Counted from the stretch's first letter, positions 38,386 to 50,028 are shown. The stretch is DNA of 64,000 nucleotides from an uncultured Muribaculaceae bacterium (GCA_947174635.1 CAMWJS010000010.1:1-64000); one strand, 5' to 3'. A program made the numbers and translations. The notes: generated by a model from the sequence alone, not told the origin.

Positions 38386-40971
38386 TTAAAGTTCGCTTTC
38401 ATCGGCAATATCGCCGTCATTATCAAGATTGTCGTCAATTACATCATCCTCGATGACCTCATTGACCGACTCATCGGCCTCGAGAACCTCGGCATCAGCA
38501 TCAATTACCTCAGCCTCCTCATCAGGATCCGCATCCACGCGGCATACTGAAGCAATCTCATCGCCACGCTTGTCGAGGTTGATAAGGCGCACACCTTGGG
38601 TGGCACGTCCCATCACGCGTATGTCGGTGACATGGAGGCGCAACGTGATGCCCGACTTGTTGATTATGACAAGGTCGTTGTCGTCATTAACGCTCTGCAG
38701 CGTAACGAGGTGGCCGGTCTTTTCGGTGACATTGATGGTTTTGACACCTTTGCCGCCACGGTTGGTGACTCGGTAGTCATCGAGAAGCGAACGTTTGCCG
38801 TAGCCTTTTTCCGACACAACCATGACATTGTTGGTCGTATCAGCCGACATGCATACCATGCCTACGATTTCATCGGCAGGGTCATTATCAAGAGTCATGC
38901 CGCGCACACCGGTGCTGACACGTCCCATGCAACGTACTTTTGACTCATGGAAGCGTATCGCACGTCCGTTGCGGTTAGCCATAAGTATCTCTGAATTGCC
39001 ATCGGTAAGGTCGACACCGATAACCTGGTCGCCATCGCGTATCACAATCGCTTTCTTGCCCTTGACATTGATGCGTGCATATTCGGCAAGCGATGTCTTC
39101 TTGATTACGCCCTTACGGGTAGCGAATACAAGATAGTGGCTGTCGACAAACTCTTTGTCGTCGAGCTGCTTGCAGCTGATAAACGCATTGACTGCATCTC
39201 CCGGCTCGATATTGAGCAGATTCTGGATGGCGCGTCCTTTGGTGTTTTTGGCTCCTTCGGGCAGTTCGTAGACTTTAAGCTTATATACCAATCCCTTCTG
39301 TGTGAAGAACAACATGTTGGAGTGCATCGAAGCGAGATAGATATACTCGATGAAGTCCTCTTCGCGAGCTTTGCTGCCGCGCGAACCGACACCTCCGCGA
39401 TTCTGCGCGCGGAATTCGCTGAGCGGAGTGCGCTTGATATAACCCAGGTGAGATATGGTGATAATCATATCATCGTCGGCATAGAAGTCCTCAGCGTTGA
39501 ATTCGCCGGCGGTATAGTCGATTTCAGTACGACGCTCGTCGCCATACTGGTCACGAACTTCAAGCAGCTCAGACTTGATAAGTTCACGGCATACGTGGTC
39601 ATCATTGAGGATGAGTTCAAGTTCAGCAATGGTTTTCTGAAGCTCATCATAGCGTTCACGCAGTTTGTCCTGTTCGAGACCGGAGAGCTGTTTGAGGCGC
39701 ATTTCAACGATTGCCGAAGTCTGTACGTCGGTAAGGTCGAAGCGCTGCGCAAGAGTAGACTTGGCCTCCTCTACAGTAGCCGAGGCACGAATTATGCGGA
39801 TTACCTCGTCGATATTCTGCGAGGCAATAATCAGTCCCTCGAGTATATGTGCCTGACGCTGTGCTTCAGCAAGGTCAAATTTGGTGCGGCGTATAACCAC
39901 TTCATGACGGTGGTCGATGAACGCCTGCAGGAGATCTTTGAGATTTAGCAAACGCGGACGGCCGCCCACGAGAGCCACATTGTTGACCGAGAACGAAGCC
40001 TGCAGCTGCGACATCTTATAGAGCTTGTTGAGCACGACATTTGAATTGGCGTCGCTCTTAAGTTTGATTACGATGCGCATACCTTCGATGCTACTTTCAT
40101 CGGAAAGGTCGGCGATACCGTCGATTTTCTTTTCGTTGACGAGTTCGGCTATATATTTCACAAGCTCAGCCTTGTTGACACCATAAGGAATCTCGGTCAC
40201 GATGATATTCTCGTGCTCGGCCTCAGCTTCGATTTCCACTTTTGAACGTATGATAATACGTCCGCGTCCTGTCTCGAACGCATCTTTTACTCCGCTGTAG
40301 CCATAAATGATACCGCCGGTGGGAAAATCCGGAGCCGAGATATAACGCATGAGTTCAGGTATTGTCAGCTCAGGATTGTCAATGAGAGCCACGCACGCGT
40401 TGATTGACTCGGTAAGGTTGTGGGGCGGCATATTGGTGGCCATACCCACGGCGATACCCGACGCTCCGTTGACAAGAAGATTGGGGAAACGCGTAGGAAG
40501 CACTACCGGCTCCTTGCGCGAGTTATCGTAGTTGGGCTGGAAGTCAACGGTGTCTTTATCGATATCCGAGAGCATCTCCTCGCCTATCTTCTTGAGTCGA
40601 ACCTCGGTATAACGCATGGCCGCAGCAGAGTCGCCGTCGACCGAACCGAAGTTACCCTGTCCGTCGACAAGCATATAGCGTAGAGCCCAAGGCTGCGCGA
40701 GACGCACGACAGTGCCATATATAGAAGAGTCGCCGTGAGGGTGATACTTACCCATTACCTCGCCCACGCAGTTTGCCGATTTCTTATAAGGGTGATTGGA
40801 GGTGTTGCCCATCTCGTTCATTCCGAACAGCACGCGCCTGTGCACGGGCTTAAGGCCGTCTCTGACATCGGGAAGAGCACGCGACACTATTACCGACATC
40901 GAATAGTCGATATAGGCCGTCTTCATCTCGTTTTCAATATTAATTTTTAAAATCCTATCTTCTTCTAACAT
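38386..40971 (-). CDS. gyrA: DNA gyrase subunit A
   Basis: YIDYSMSVIVSRALPDVRDGLKPVHRRVL, GKYHPHGDSSIYGTVVRLAQPWALRYMLVDGQGNFGS, QNRGGVGSRG GyrA box-like motif. Confidence 0.95.
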   Translation of the reverse strand: MLEEDRILKINIENEMKTAYIDYSMSVIVSRALPDVRDGLKPVHRRVLFGMNEMGNTSNHPYKKSANCVGEVMGKYHPHGDSSIYGTVVRLAQPWALRYMLVDGQGNFGSVDGDSAAAMRYTEVRLKKIGEEMLSDIDKDTVDFQPNYDNSRKEPVVLPTRFPNLLVNGASGIAVGMATNMPPHNLTESINACVALIDNPELTIPELMRYISAPDFPTGGIIYGYSGVKDAFETGRGRIIIRSKVEIEAEAEHENIIVTEIPYGVNKAELVKYIAELVNEKKIDGIADLSDESSIEGMRIVIKLKSDANSNVVLNKLYKMSQLQASFSVNNVALVGGRPRLLNLKDLLQAFIDHRHEVVIRRTKFDLAEAQRQAHILEGLIIASQNIDEVIRIIRASATVEEAKSTLAQRFDLTDVQTSAIVEMRLKQLSGLEQDKLRERYDELQKTIAELELILNDDHVCRELIKSELLEVRDQYGDERRTEIDYTAGEFNAEDFYADDDMIITISHLGYIKRTPLSEFRAQNRGGVGSRGSKAREEDFIEYIYLASMHSNMLFFTQKGLVYKLKVYELPEGAKNTKGRAIQNLLNIEPGDAVNAFISCKQLDDKEFVDSHYLVFATRKGVIKKTSLAEYARINVKGKKAIVIRDGDQVIGVDLTDGNSEILMANRNGRAIRFHESKVRCMGRVSTGVRGMTLDNDPADEIVGMVCMSADTTNNVMVVSEKGYGKRSLLDDYRVTNRGGKGVKTINVTEKTGHLVTLQSVNDDNDLVIINKSGITLRLHVTDIRVMGRATQGVRLINLDKRGDEIASVCRVDADPDEEAEVIDADAEVLEADESVNEVIEDDVIDDNLDNDGDIADESEL

Positions 40972-41284
40972 TTTATATAATGGTTAATGTTTCTTCTTAA
41001 TTATAAGCCGCATCCCGGATTCGCCATCGCATAGCTATCTATAAGGCAATGACAATTAGGCCGATACCCGAGAGCATGACAACCGAAAGCAGTTTAATAT
41101 TCTTAATTGTATGTAAAATATCATACAAAGATAGTGATTTCTGACGATAAAATTGTAATTTTGAACTGTGTAATTTGAACCGCCCGATTAAATAAATGTT
41201 AATTTTATAAAGAGCTTATAGTTTTAATAATTTTCACACCACAGGCGCCGTTTTTTTATAACACGGCAGCACAAACCGCAATTT

Positions 41285-41301
41285 TTGGCACAATTATTGC
41301 T
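41285..41301 (+). promoter_or_regulatory. Candidate sigma-54 (-24/-12) promoter upstream of clpC: TTGGCACAATTATTGCT
   Basis: Matches 12 of 13 defined positions of YTGGCACGNNNNTTGCW; GG-N10-GC spacing exact. Confidence 0.6.
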
Positions 41302-41362
41302 ATACTATTGCCATAAGCATATACATTTTAATAATAAAAACGACTAACAGAGATTACAATAT

Positions 41363-43906
41363 ATGGAAATCAATTTCTCCAACGACTTCAAGACAGCCCT
41401 TGACAACTCGCGCAACGAGGCGGTAAGGCACAACAGCTCGATAGTGATGCCGTCACATCTGCTGCTTGCCCTTATTTCCGACCCCACATCAAGAGCGAGC
41501 GTACTTATCGAGCGGCTTGCACACGATGTCTCGGTCTACCAGCTATCGCAAGAGCTTGATAATGCTCTTTTTGAGAGCGCGGTGCACGACAGCGACGACA
41601 TAACCATATCAGACCTCGCCAACCGCCTCGTGAAACTTTCGGTTCTTGAGGCGCGCAACCTCAAGAGCGCGGTGGTCGACGTAGAGCACATACTTATGGC
41701 CATTTTCCATAATTCAGAAGTGCAGCAGCAGGATTTCATCAAACCGTTCCTGCGCGCCGGAGTGACATACGAGGCTCTGTACAAGACATTGTCGAACAAA
41801 GCGGACGCACCTCAGGCCGGAGCCGGCGCATCGGACGACGATGATGATGACGACGATGACGACTACGCACCCGAACCGGGCAACCAGCGCCCGGCAGGAG
41901 GTTCGCGCACACAGTCAAAGTCGAACACCGGCGATACACCTGCCCTCGACAAGTTCGGCAACGACATGACCAAACTCGCCGAAGCCGGCAAACTCGATCC
42001 GGTCATCGGCCGTGACGTTGAAATCGAGCGACTTGCTCAGATACTCTCGCGCCGCAAGAAAAACAATCCCGTGCTTATCGGAGAGCCCGGCGTAGGAAAA
42101 TCGGCTATCGTAGAAGGCCTTGCCCTCAGAATTGTACAGAGAAAAGTGTCACGTATACTTTTCGACAAGCGCGTCATATCGCTTGATATGGCCTCGCTGG
42201 TGGCAGGCACCAAATATCGAGGCCAGTTTGAGGAACGCCTCAAATCGGTGCTCAACGAGCTTTCGAAAAACGACAATATAATACTGTTCATCGACGAGCT
42301 CCACACCATCGTGGGTGCAGGCAACGCAGCCGGCTCGATGGACGCCGCCAACCTGCTCAAACCCGCGCTTGCCCGTGGTGAAATACAGTGCATCGGCGCT
42401 ACTACGCTCGACGAATACCGCAAGAACATCGAAAAGGACGGCGCCCTCGAACGCCGTTTCCAGAAAGTCACTGTCGAGCCGACAAGCGCGGAAGAGACCC
42501 TGACTATACTCCGCAGCATCAAGGATAAGTATGAAGACCATCACAACGTCACATACACCCCCGAAGCCATCGAGGCATGCGTGTCGCTGACCGAGCGCTA
42601 CGTGTCTGACCGCAACTTCCCCGACAAAGCCATCGACGCGATGGATGAGGCCGGCTCGCGAGTACACGTCACCAACATAGCCGTGCCTGAGGAAATCGAA
42701 AATATCGAGCAGCAGATCGTAGAGGCCGGACAGGCAAAAATCAGGGCCGCACAGTCGCAGAACTTTGAGAAAGCCGCTGCTTACCGCGACACCGAGCAGC
42801 AGCTCCGCAAACAGCTCGAAACTGCCAAACAGCGCTGGCAGGAACATCTCGAGCAGCACCGCGAGACTGTCGACGAGGAGAAGGTGGCCGAAGTGGTGGC
42901 GATGATGACCGGTGTGCCCGTACAGCGCGTGGCGCAGGCCGAGGGCGCACGCCTCAAAGCTATGGCGCCGCAGCTCAAGAACGCCATTATCGGACAGGAC
43001 AAGGCGATTGACAAAATAGTCAAGGCCATACAGCGCAACCGCGTGGGGCTGAAAGACCCCAACAAGCCGATAGGCACGTTCATGTTCCTCGGCCCGACTG
43101 GCGTCGGCAAGACACATCTGGCAAAGAAACTTGCGGAATACCTGTTTGACTCGGCTGATACGCTGATACGCATCGACATGAGCGAATACATGGAAAAATT
43201 CACAGTGTCGCGTCTCGTAGGAGCGCCTCCCGGATATGTAGGCTATGAGGAGGGCGGACAACTGACAGAGAAAGTGCGCCGCCGCCCCTACTCTGTCGTT
43301 CTCCTCGACGAAATCGAAAAAGCGCATCCCGACGTGTTCAACCTCCTGCTCCAGGTGCTTGACGAAGGCCGACTGACCGACTCGCTCGGACGTAAAATCG
43401 ACTTCAAGAACACGCTTATCATAATGACATCGAACATCGGTACGCGTCAGCTCAAGGACTTCGGCTCGGGCGTAGGCTTTGCCACCCGCACCGACAACAA
43501 GGACTACGAGCAGAGCGTCATCCAGAAAGCGCTCAACAAGGCTTTCGCACCCGAATTTCTCAACCGCGTGGACGACATCGTGATGTTTGACTCGCTCGAC
43601 AAGGAGGCAATCTACAAGATTATCGACATCGAGCTTGCCGGCTTCTACAAGCGCATCGACACACTCGGTTACAAGCTCGACATATCAGAACGGGCCAAGA
43701 GCTTCATCGCCGACAAGGGCTACGACCGCGAATATGGTGCACGTCCGCTGAAACGTGCCATCCAGAAATACCTGGAAGACGCCCTGGCCGAACTGATTAT
43801 CGACGCCACCGTACATGCCGGTGACACCATAGCCGTCGACCTTAACGAAGAGGGCAACGACATTGTCACCCGCATTGTCCCCGGCGAACTGCAAAATTGT
43901 CAGTAG
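41363..43906 (+). CDS. clpC: ATP-dependent Clp protease ATP-binding subunit (ClpC type)
   Basis: Clp_N repeats; two AAA+ modules ([35 protein letters not shown]); UvrB/C-like middle motif. Confidence 0.92.
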   Translation: MEINFSNDFKTALDNSRNEAVRHNSSIVMPSHLLLALISDPTSRASVLIERLAHDVSVYQLSQELDNALFESAVHDSDDITISDLANRLVKLSVLEARNLKSAVVDVEHILMAIFHNSEVQQQDFIKPFLRAGVTYEALYKTLSNKADAPQAGAGASDDDDDDDDDDYAPEPGNQRPAGGSRTQSKSNTGDTPALDKFGNDMTKLAEAGKLDPVIGRDVEIERLAQILSRRKKNNPVLIGEPGVGKSAIVEGLALRIVQRKVSRILFDKRVISLDMASLVAGTKYRGQFEERLKSVLNELSKNDNIILFIDELHTIVGAGNAAGSMDAANLLKPALARGEIQCIGATTLDEYRKNIEKDGALERRFQKVTVEPTSAEETLTILRSIKDKYEDHHNVTYTPEAIEACVSLTERYVSDRNFPDKAIDAMDEAGSRVHVTNIAVPEEIENIEQQIVEAGQAKIRAAQSQNFEKAAAYRDTEQQLRKQLETAKQRWQEHLEQHRETVDEEKVAEVVAMMTGVPVQRVAQAEGARLKAMAPQLKNAIIGQDKAIDKIVKAIQRNRVGLKDPNKPIGTFMFLGPTGVGKTHLAKKLAEYLFDSADTLIRIDMSEYMEKFTVSRLVGAPPGYVGYEEGGQLTEKVRRRPYSVVLLDEIEKAHPDVFNLLLQVLDEGRLTDSLGRKIDFKNTLIIMTSNIGTRQLKDFGSGVGFATRTDNKDYEQSVIQKALNKAFAPEFLNRVDDIVMFDSLDKEAIYKIIDIELAGFYKRIDTLGYKLDISERAKSFIADKGYDREYGARPLKRAIQKYLEDALAELIIDATVHAGDTIAVDLNEEGNDIVTRIVPGELQNCQ

Positions 43907-43923
43907 TTTTAACAAAGTTTCAG

Positions 43924-43959
43924 AAAAAATGTCATGCTTTCGGGTGTGGCATTTTTTTT
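43924..43959. terminator. Hairpin terminator between clpC and htpG
   Basis: AAAAAATGTCATGC-TTTCGG-GTGTGGCATTTTTTTT. Confidence 0.6.
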
Positions 43960-44031
43960 GTAATTGTTATAACAGAGTGCGGGGTTGCATGCACTCAAAA
44001 AAACGAACAAATACCAAAACTATATACCACT

Positions 44032-46059
44032 ATGCAAAAAGGAACAATTGGGGTAACTACCGAGAATATTTTCCCCGTCATCAAAAAATTTCTTTACAGC
44101 GACCACGAGATATTTCTTCGCGAACTTGTTTCAAACGCCATTGATGCCACACAGAAGCTGAAAACGCTGTCATCGTTCGGCGAATACAAAGGCGAACTCG
44201 GCGACATGAACGTACGAGTGACCGTCGACAAAGAAGCAGGCACGCTTACTGTCAGCGACCATGGTATCGGTATGACCGCCGAAGACATCGAGAAATATAT
44301 CAACCAGATTGCATTCTCAGGAGCAGAAGAGTTCCTCAAAAAATATAAAGACACAGCAAACGCCATCATCGGCCATTTCGGCCTTGGCTTCTACTCAGCC
44401 TTCATGGTAGCCAAGAAAGTTGTAATCCGTTCGCTGTCGTATAAAGAGGGCTCAAAAGCCGTGCAATGGGAATGCGACGGCTCACCCGAGTTCTCAATGG
44501 AGGAAATCGAAAAAGCCGAACGCGGCACAGACATCATACTCTACATCGACGATGACAACAAGAATTATCTTGAACAATCGGAAATCGATGCACTCCTGAA
44601 GAAATATTGCCGCTTCCTCCCCGTACCCGTAATATCAGGTAAAGAGCAGGAATGGAAAGATGGCAAATATGTCGACACCGACCGCGACCGTGTCATCAAC
44701 TCTACCGAACCGCTTTGGCTCAAGAAACCGGCCGACCTTACCGATGAGGACTATCTCAAATTCTACCACGACCTCTACCCCGGTCAGGACGACCCGTTGT
44801 TCTGGATACACCTAAACGTCGACTATCCATTCACCCTCACCGGTATTCTTTATTTCCCGAAAATAAAGAACAACATCGAGGTAACAAAGAACCGCATCCA
44901 GCTTTACTGCAACCAGGTGTATGTGACCGACTCTGTGGAAGGCGTAGTGCCTGAATTCATGATGCTGCTCCAGGGCGTCATAGACTCACCTGACATTCCT
45001 CTCAACGTATCGCGTTCTTACCTGCAGAGCGACTCTGCCGTCAAGAAAATTTCCGGATATATTACCAAGAAAGTTGCCTCGCGACTCGAAGAAATATTCA
45101 AGAACGACCGCACAGACTTCGAGGCAAAATGGGACGACATCAAGATATTCATCGAATACGGCATGCTGACCGACCAGAAATTCTGCGACACAGCTATGAA
45201 ATTCGTGCTTCTGAAAGATGTCGACAACAAATATTTCACCCTCGAGGAATACCGGACACTCATCGAGCCTCAGCAGACCGACAAGGAAGGCACTGTCATA
45301 TATCTCTACGCCACCGACAAGACCGCACAATACAATTACATCCGTTCGGCTCAAGACCGCGGCTACTCCGTACTGCTCATGGACGGGCAGCTCGACAGCC
45401 ATTTCATCGGACTGCTCGAGCAGAAAATCGAGAAGAGCCACTTCGTGCGTGTCGACTCCGACATCATCGACAATCTCATCCGCAAAGAGGACAAAAAAGA
45501 GGCTGACCTCACCCCCTTGCAGCGCAACATATTGTCGACACTCTTCCAGTCGCAGATACCGGCTGTTGACGGCGCTAACTTCATCGTCTCATTCGAAGCG
45601 CTCAACTATCAGGACAACCCTGTAGTAATCACGCAGAACGAATATATGCGACGCATGAAAGAGATGGCCGCAATGCAGCCAGGCATGAATTTCTACGGTG
45701 AACTGCCCGACAGCTACAATCTCATAGTCAACACCGAGCAACCTCTCGTAAAACGAATAAAGGATGCCGCCGACGAAGCGCTTGCAGCCAAGGTACTTCC
45801 GATGCAAAACGACATTGACGCAAAGAACGCCGAAATCACCAAGCTCCGCGAAAGCAAAGAGGAGAGCGACAAGACAAAATCGCTCGAACTGGAAAAAGAG
45901 ATAGGTGTAATCCGCGACAACATGTCGAAACAGATAAGCGAATACGCCGCTACTCAGCCGCTCGTGAAACAGCTCATCGACCTTGCCCTCCTCGGCAACG
46001 GCCTGCTCAAAGGCGCTCAGCTCAGCGACTTTATACGCCGCTCAGTAGAGTTGCTGTAA
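44032..46059 (+). CDS. htpG: Molecular chaperone HtpG (Hsp90)
   Basis: MQKGTIGVTTENIFPVIKKFLYSDHEIFLRELVSNAIDA; GHFGLGFYSAFMVA. Track start at 43897 rejected in favour of the ATG 44032. Confidence 0.95.
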   Translation: MQKGTIGVTTENIFPVIKKFLYSDHEIFLRELVSNAIDATQKLKTLSSFGEYKGELGDMNVRVTVDKEAGTLTVSDHGIGMTAEDIEKYINQIAFSGAEEFLKKYKDTANAIIGHFGLGFYSAFMVAKKVVIRSLSYKEGSKAVQWECDGSPEFSMEEIEKAERGTDIILYIDDDNKNYLEQSEIDALLKKYCRFLPVPVISGKEQEWKDGKYVDTDRDRVINSTEPLWLKKPADLTDEDYLKFYHDLYPGQDDPLFWIHLNVDYPFTLTGILYFPKIKNNIEVTKNRIQLYCNQVYVTDSVEGVVPEFMMLLQGVIDSPDIPLNVSRSYLQSDSAVKKISGYITKKVASRLEEIFKNDRTDFEAKWDDIKIFIEYGMLTDQKFCDTAMKFVLLKDVDNKYFTLEEYRTLIEPQQTDKEGTVIYLYATDKTAQYNYIRSAQDRGYSVLLMDGQLDSHFIGLLEQKIEKSHFVRVDSDIIDNLIRKEDKKEADLTPLQRNILSTLFQSQIPAVDGANFIVSFEALNYQDNPVVITQNEYMRRMKEMAAMQPGMNFYGELPDSYNLIVNTEQPLVKRIKDAADEALAAKVLPMQNDIDAKNAEITKLRESKEESDKTKSLELEKEIGVIRDNMSKQISEYAATQPLVKQLIDLALLGNGLLKGAQLSDFIRRSVELL

Positions 46060-46080
46060 AGCAGCACGATAACGACCAAT

Positions 46081-46135
46081 AGAGACGCGATTCAATGCAG
46101 TCAACTTAAGGACAACAGCATTGAATCGCGTCTCT
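46081..46135. terminator. Bidirectional terminator between htpG and the convergent OM protein gene
   Basis: 18-bp perfect inverted repeat AGAGACGCGATTCAATGC...GCATTGAATCGCGTCTCT. Confidence 0.7.
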
Positions 46136-46165
46136 TATACTTGGGGGAAAGCAGCCTTGCAGTTA

Positions 46166-47509
46166 TCAGAATGCTTCGCCTATGGCAAAAAGGATACCGG
46201 ATGTGTGACGGCCGAAACCATAGTCGATGCGGGCATTTACGTTGTGTTTGAATTCAAAGCGAAGCCCGATGCCGAAATTGGGAAGCCATTCAGGCTTTAT
46301 GTCCTCACGACGGAATTCCCTCGGAGCGGCAAACAATGCAGCACCGCCCACCCATGCCGTGGCTCCGAGCCGCCGGTAGATATTCTGCCGGTATTCAATC
46401 TGCGACGCTATCTGGTTGTTGTCGATATACGACCCCATATAGTATCCTCGCATGCGTATGCCGTCAGACGCAATCATTTCACGCATGGTCCAAGGCGTGT
46501 GCGATGTATTGAAACTCGCATATAGGTCGTAGGCAAGCACTGCGCCCCGCCACAGACGGAAATAGGTATTCGCGATAAAAGTGTGGTTGAAAAATGATGA
46601 TGGCGCCGAGCCCAACACCTTCCAGAAGAACATCGGGCGGTAGGCCAGATGGAAGCCGCGTGTGGGAGTGAGCAGATTGTCACGTGTATCGAATTCGAAC
46701 GACGCGCCTAACCCTGTGACATAATACTGACGCCGTTCGCCAAGCATGTATTCCGGATTAAGCACATCGCGAGCATCGGTATAGTCGGCATGCAGACAGA
46801 GTCCGGCATAGAAATTACGGTTTACCTTATAGATATAATCGGCCTGAAGGTCAATCTGGCGGCGGTCATAGCGCGATTTCGGATTATTGGCAGTCTGTTC
46901 GGAATTTATACCCCAGAAGTCAAGGCGCTTGCGGTAAAGCTCAATTTTATAGCTCAGACGCGAACGCCTGTCGGTAAAAAGATTATTTCCTTTGAGCGTA
47001 AGCACAAAAAAGCCGTTGAGCGAGGCATTTATTGACATAAACACATCGGACGGCTGCATTATTGAATCGGTACGGTCGATGCGGTATAGAGCGGTAAGCG
47101 CTCCTCCGATGCCGAAGCCGGCTTCACGCGTGTAGGATGGTGTTACCGCAAAACTCATATCGAACGGTTTATCAAACGTGCGGTCCACATTGCCGCGAAT
47201 GAGTGTAGAGAGATAGCGGCGCGACCATTCGGGCGCCCATCTGAGCAATCCGAGCGAATCGGCATAGTTGGTCTCCTTCGAGATAAAATCGACCGAAAGC
47301 TGACGACGCGACATAGACGCAGAGTCACCGTGCTGTACAGTATTGACAGCAAGCGGAGGCGTCTTGAAATAAGGATTTGTTATAATATTGCCTGCATCAT
47401 CGACACGCGACACCACAACAATTGTGGTGTCGGCTGGACTGACCGCCGACACCACAATATGTATCATAGAGATGAATATTGTCAATATGACTTGCCGCAC
47501 CTTATTCAT
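46166..47509 (-). CDS. Omp85/BamA-TamA-like outer membrane beta-barrel protein without evident POTRA domains
   Basis: Signal peptide; beta-barrel periodicity; IRMRGYYMGSY near the Omp85 (V/I)RG(F/Y) motif; C-terminal GEAF. Confidence 0.75.
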   Translation of the reverse strand: MNKVRQVILTIFISMIHIVVSAVSPADTTIVVVSRVDDAGNIITNPYFKTPPLAVNTVQHGDSASMSRRQLSVDFISKETNYADSLGLLRWAPEWSRRYLSTLIRGNVDRTFDKPFDMSFAVTPSYTREAGFGIGGALTALYRIDRTDSIMQPSDVFMSINASLNGFFVLTLKGNNLFTDRRSRLSYKIELYRKRLDFWGINSEQTANNPKSRYDRRQIDLQADYIYKVNRNFYAGLCLHADYTDARDVLNPEYMLGERRQYYVTGLGASFEFDTRDNLLTPTRGFHLAYRPMFFWKVLGSAPSSFFNHTFIANTYFRLWRGAVLAYDLYASFNTSHTPWTMREMIASDGIRMRGYYMGSYIDNNQIASQIEYRQNIYRRLGATAWVGGAALFAAPREFRREDIKPEWLPNFGIGLRFEFKHNVNARIDYGFGRHTSGILFAIGEAF

Positions 47510-47522
47510 ACACGCACGACAT

Positions 47523-49574
47523 CTATTTTATATCCTCAGCCTCTACATCTTCAATATTTCCTTCTGACGAGGAGGATGTATCCGCGCCGGAAGCATTCTC
47601 TTCGGACGCATTTTCACCGGCATTATCCGTATTTTCAGACTTACCGGTCTCGCGCGCGGCAAGTATTTCATCGGTGCGTGATGTCCACTGACGTTTTCCG
47701 AAAATCTTTTCGACATCCTCGGTGAAAATCACTTCGCGGCTGATCAGCACGTCGGCCAAATCGTTGTGTCCCTGCGCATGTTCACGCAGTATCTGCTTGG
47801 CGCGCTCATATTGCTCTGATATGATGCGTGACACCTCTTTGTCGATTATACGCGCGCGTTCGGCCGAATAGGGTTTGGAGAAACCATAGTCCTGACCTGT
47901 CGAGTCATAATAACAGATATTGGGAAGCTTGTCGCTCATACCATAGTATACAACCATGGCGTAGGCCTGCTTGGTGACACGCTCGAGGTCGTTGACCGCA
48001 CCGGTTGAAATACGTCCGAGGAACAATTCTTCGGCGGCACGTCCGCCAAGAGTGGCACACATTTCATCAAGAATTGCCTGGCTCGGTGTAATCTGACGTT
48101 CTTCAGGCAGGTACCATGCAGCTCCGAGAGCCTTTCCACGCGGTACGATAGTCACCTTGATAAGGGGATTGGCATAACGCAGGTGCCATGATATGGTAGC
48201 GTGGCCCGCCTCATGTATGGCGATAGAGCGCTTCTCTTCGTCGGTAGTGATTTTAGAGCGCTTCTCAAGGCCGCCGACTATACGGTCGACAGCATCGATG
48301 AAGTCCTGCCTTTCGACAGTCTTTTTATTATGACGAGCGGCGATAAGAGCAGCCTCGTTGCACACGTTGGCAATGTCAGCGCCGGAAAATCCCGGAGTCT
48401 GACGGGCGAGAAGCTCGATGTCCACAGTGTCGTCAATCTTGATTTTTTTGAGATGTACCTTGAATATGGCTACACGGTCATTGAGATCGGGAAGTTCCAC
48501 ATATATCTGACGGTCGAAACGGCCGGCACGCATAAGAGCCTTGTCGAGGATATCGGCACGGTTTGTGGCCGCAAGGATGATGACACCGCTGTTCGACCCG
48601 AAACCGTCCATTTCGGTGAGCAACTGGTTGAGAGTATTCTCGCGCTCATCGTTTGCACCCATATTGGGGTTCTTGCCACGCGCACGACCTACCGCGTCAA
48701 TCTCGTCGATAAACACGATACACGGCGCTTTCTCCTTGGCCTGACGGAAGAGGTCGCGCACACGCGATGCACCAACTCCGACAAACATCTCAACAAAATC
48801 AGAACCTGACATCGAGAAGAACGGCACGTTGGCCTCGCCAGCAACCGCCTTGGCGAGAAGCGTCTTACCGGTTCCGGGAGGGCCCACGAGCAGTGCGCCT
48901 TTAGGAATTTTACCTCCAAGGTCGGTGTAACGCTGCGGATTCTTGAGGAACTCTACAATTTCCTCTATCTCGGTTTTTGCCTCGGAAAGGCCTGCGACAT
49001 CCTTGAATGTCACTTTATTCGGGCCGTCCTTATCAAAAATCTGAGCCTTTGATTTTCCGACAGAGAATACTCCGCCACCGCTGCCGTCGCGACCTGACAT
49101 ACGCCGCATTATCAGCATCCAGAATACTATAAGGAGTATTATCGGGCCGAACGACCATATATATGTGCCGATACTGCTGCCCTCTTCGTATTGTTCGGGG
49201 GCATTAAACCGCTTGCTGTTTCTCCATGCCTTGACTTCACGCTGGAATTCGCCTACATCTCCGATTTTGGTCCAAATCTTGGCTTCCTGGCCTTTGAACT
49301 GGCTCTGAGGGAAATTTTCAGCGGCGAGAGAGTCGGAAAGATAGGCTGTGGCGCGTCCTTTTTTAGTGTCGATTACAAGCTTTGTAATACCCGACAGATT
49401 CCGGTGCGCGCTATCCTCCGGAGCGACAATATTTTCAAATGCTGTATAGTTGACTTCTTTCTCTATCGAATTGTCATCAAGATAAAATATACCGGCAAGG
49501 AAAAGGAGTATGATGGCATACATCCAGAACATGCTGAATTTTATCTGTCTTTTCTTGGGATTTGGTCCGGGCAT
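47523..49574 (-). CDS. ftsH: ATP-dependent zinc metalloprotease FtsH
   Basis: [51 protein letters not shown]; two N-terminal TMs. Confidence 0.96.
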   Translation of the reverse strand: MPGPNPKKRQIKFSMFWMYAIILLFLAGIFYLDDNSIEKEVNYTAFENIVAPEDSAHRNLSGITKLVIDTKKGRATAYLSDSLAAENFPQSQFKGQEAKIWTKIGDVGEFQREVKAWRNSKRFNAPEQYEEGSSIGTYIWSFGPIILLIVFWMLIMRRMSGRDGSGGGVFSVGKSKAQIFDKDGPNKVTFKDVAGLSEAKTEIEEIVEFLKNPQRYTDLGGKIPKGALLVGPPGTGKTLLAKAVAGEANVPFFSMSGSDFVEMFVGVGASRVRDLFRQAKEKAPCIVFIDEIDAVGRARGKNPNMGANDERENTLNQLLTEMDGFGSNSGVIILAATNRADILDKALMRAGRFDRQIYVELPDLNDRVAIFKVHLKKIKIDDTVDIELLARQTPGFSGADIANVCNEAALIAARHNKKTVERQDFIDAVDRIVGGLEKRSKITTDEEKRSIAIHEAGHATISWHLRYANPLIKVTIVPRGKALGAAWYLPEERQITPSQAILDEMCATLGGRAAEELFLGRISTGAVNDLERVTKQAYAMVVYYGMSDKLPNICYYDSTGQDYGFSKPYSAERARIIDKEVSRIISEQYERAKQILREHAQGHNDLADVLISREVIFTEDVEKIFGKRQWTSRTDEILAARETGKSENTDNAGENASEENASGADTSSSSEGNIEDVEAEDIK

Positions 49575-49665
49575 AATTTAAATGAATTTGCAATGGATTT
49601 GTGTGTGGATAGTAGACATCATTGTCTTTCCGGGAGAGTTGCATATACCCACCCGCGGAGTGTCA

Positions 49666-50028
49666 TCAGTCAAGATCGGGAATTTCGGTGACCACCGCAT
49701 CACTCCAGAGGTCTTCAAGATTGTACCGCTGTCTGATTTCGGGACGGAACACATGCACGAAAATATCGCCATAGTCAATAACAATCCACTCGGCATTGGC
49801 ATATCCGTCGTAGTTGTAAGGCTTGACACGGCACTGCTCGAGCAGATGCTCCCGAACGTTGTCGGCAATAGCGTTTACCTGCATTGAGGACGAACCCTCG
49901 CAGATGATGAATTTTGAAGCTGCAGCTCCCTCGATATGACTAAGGTCCACGACTGTGATGTTATGTCCTTTTTTATCCTGAATACCGTCGATAATAAGTT
50001 GGTCGATGTTGTTGTTTTCGCTCATCAA
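49666..50028 (-). CDS. rsfS: Ribosomal silencing factor RsfS
   Basis: KGHNITVVDLSHIEGAAASKFIICEGSSSMQVNAIADNV...AEWIVIDYGDIFVHVFRPEIRQRYNLEDLW. Confidence 0.93.
   Translation of the reverse strand: MMSENNNIDQLIIDGIQDKKGHNITVVDLSHIEGAAASKFIICEGSSSMQVNAIADNVREHLLEQCRVKPYNYDGYANAEWIVIDYGDIFVHVFRPEIRQRYNLEDLWSDAVVTEIPDLD

Noticed and set aside
39136-39948. 270-aa plus-strand ORF
   Set aside because: Antisense to gyrA with no independent start/promoter or family signature
41008-41130. Hydrophobic frame (MLSGIGLIVIAL-like) in the gyrA leader, minus strand
   Set aside because: Very short from the only ATG; a longer version needs a TTG inside the putative -7 box, so it is unlikely to be translated
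42149-43327. 392-aa minus-strand ORF
   Set aside because: Fully antisense to the strongly supported clpC; lacks recognisable motifs; explained by codon bias of the sense gene
43897-44031. N-terminal extension of htpG in the track
   Set aside because: Contains the clpC terminator hairpin; HtpG homology begins at the ATG 44032
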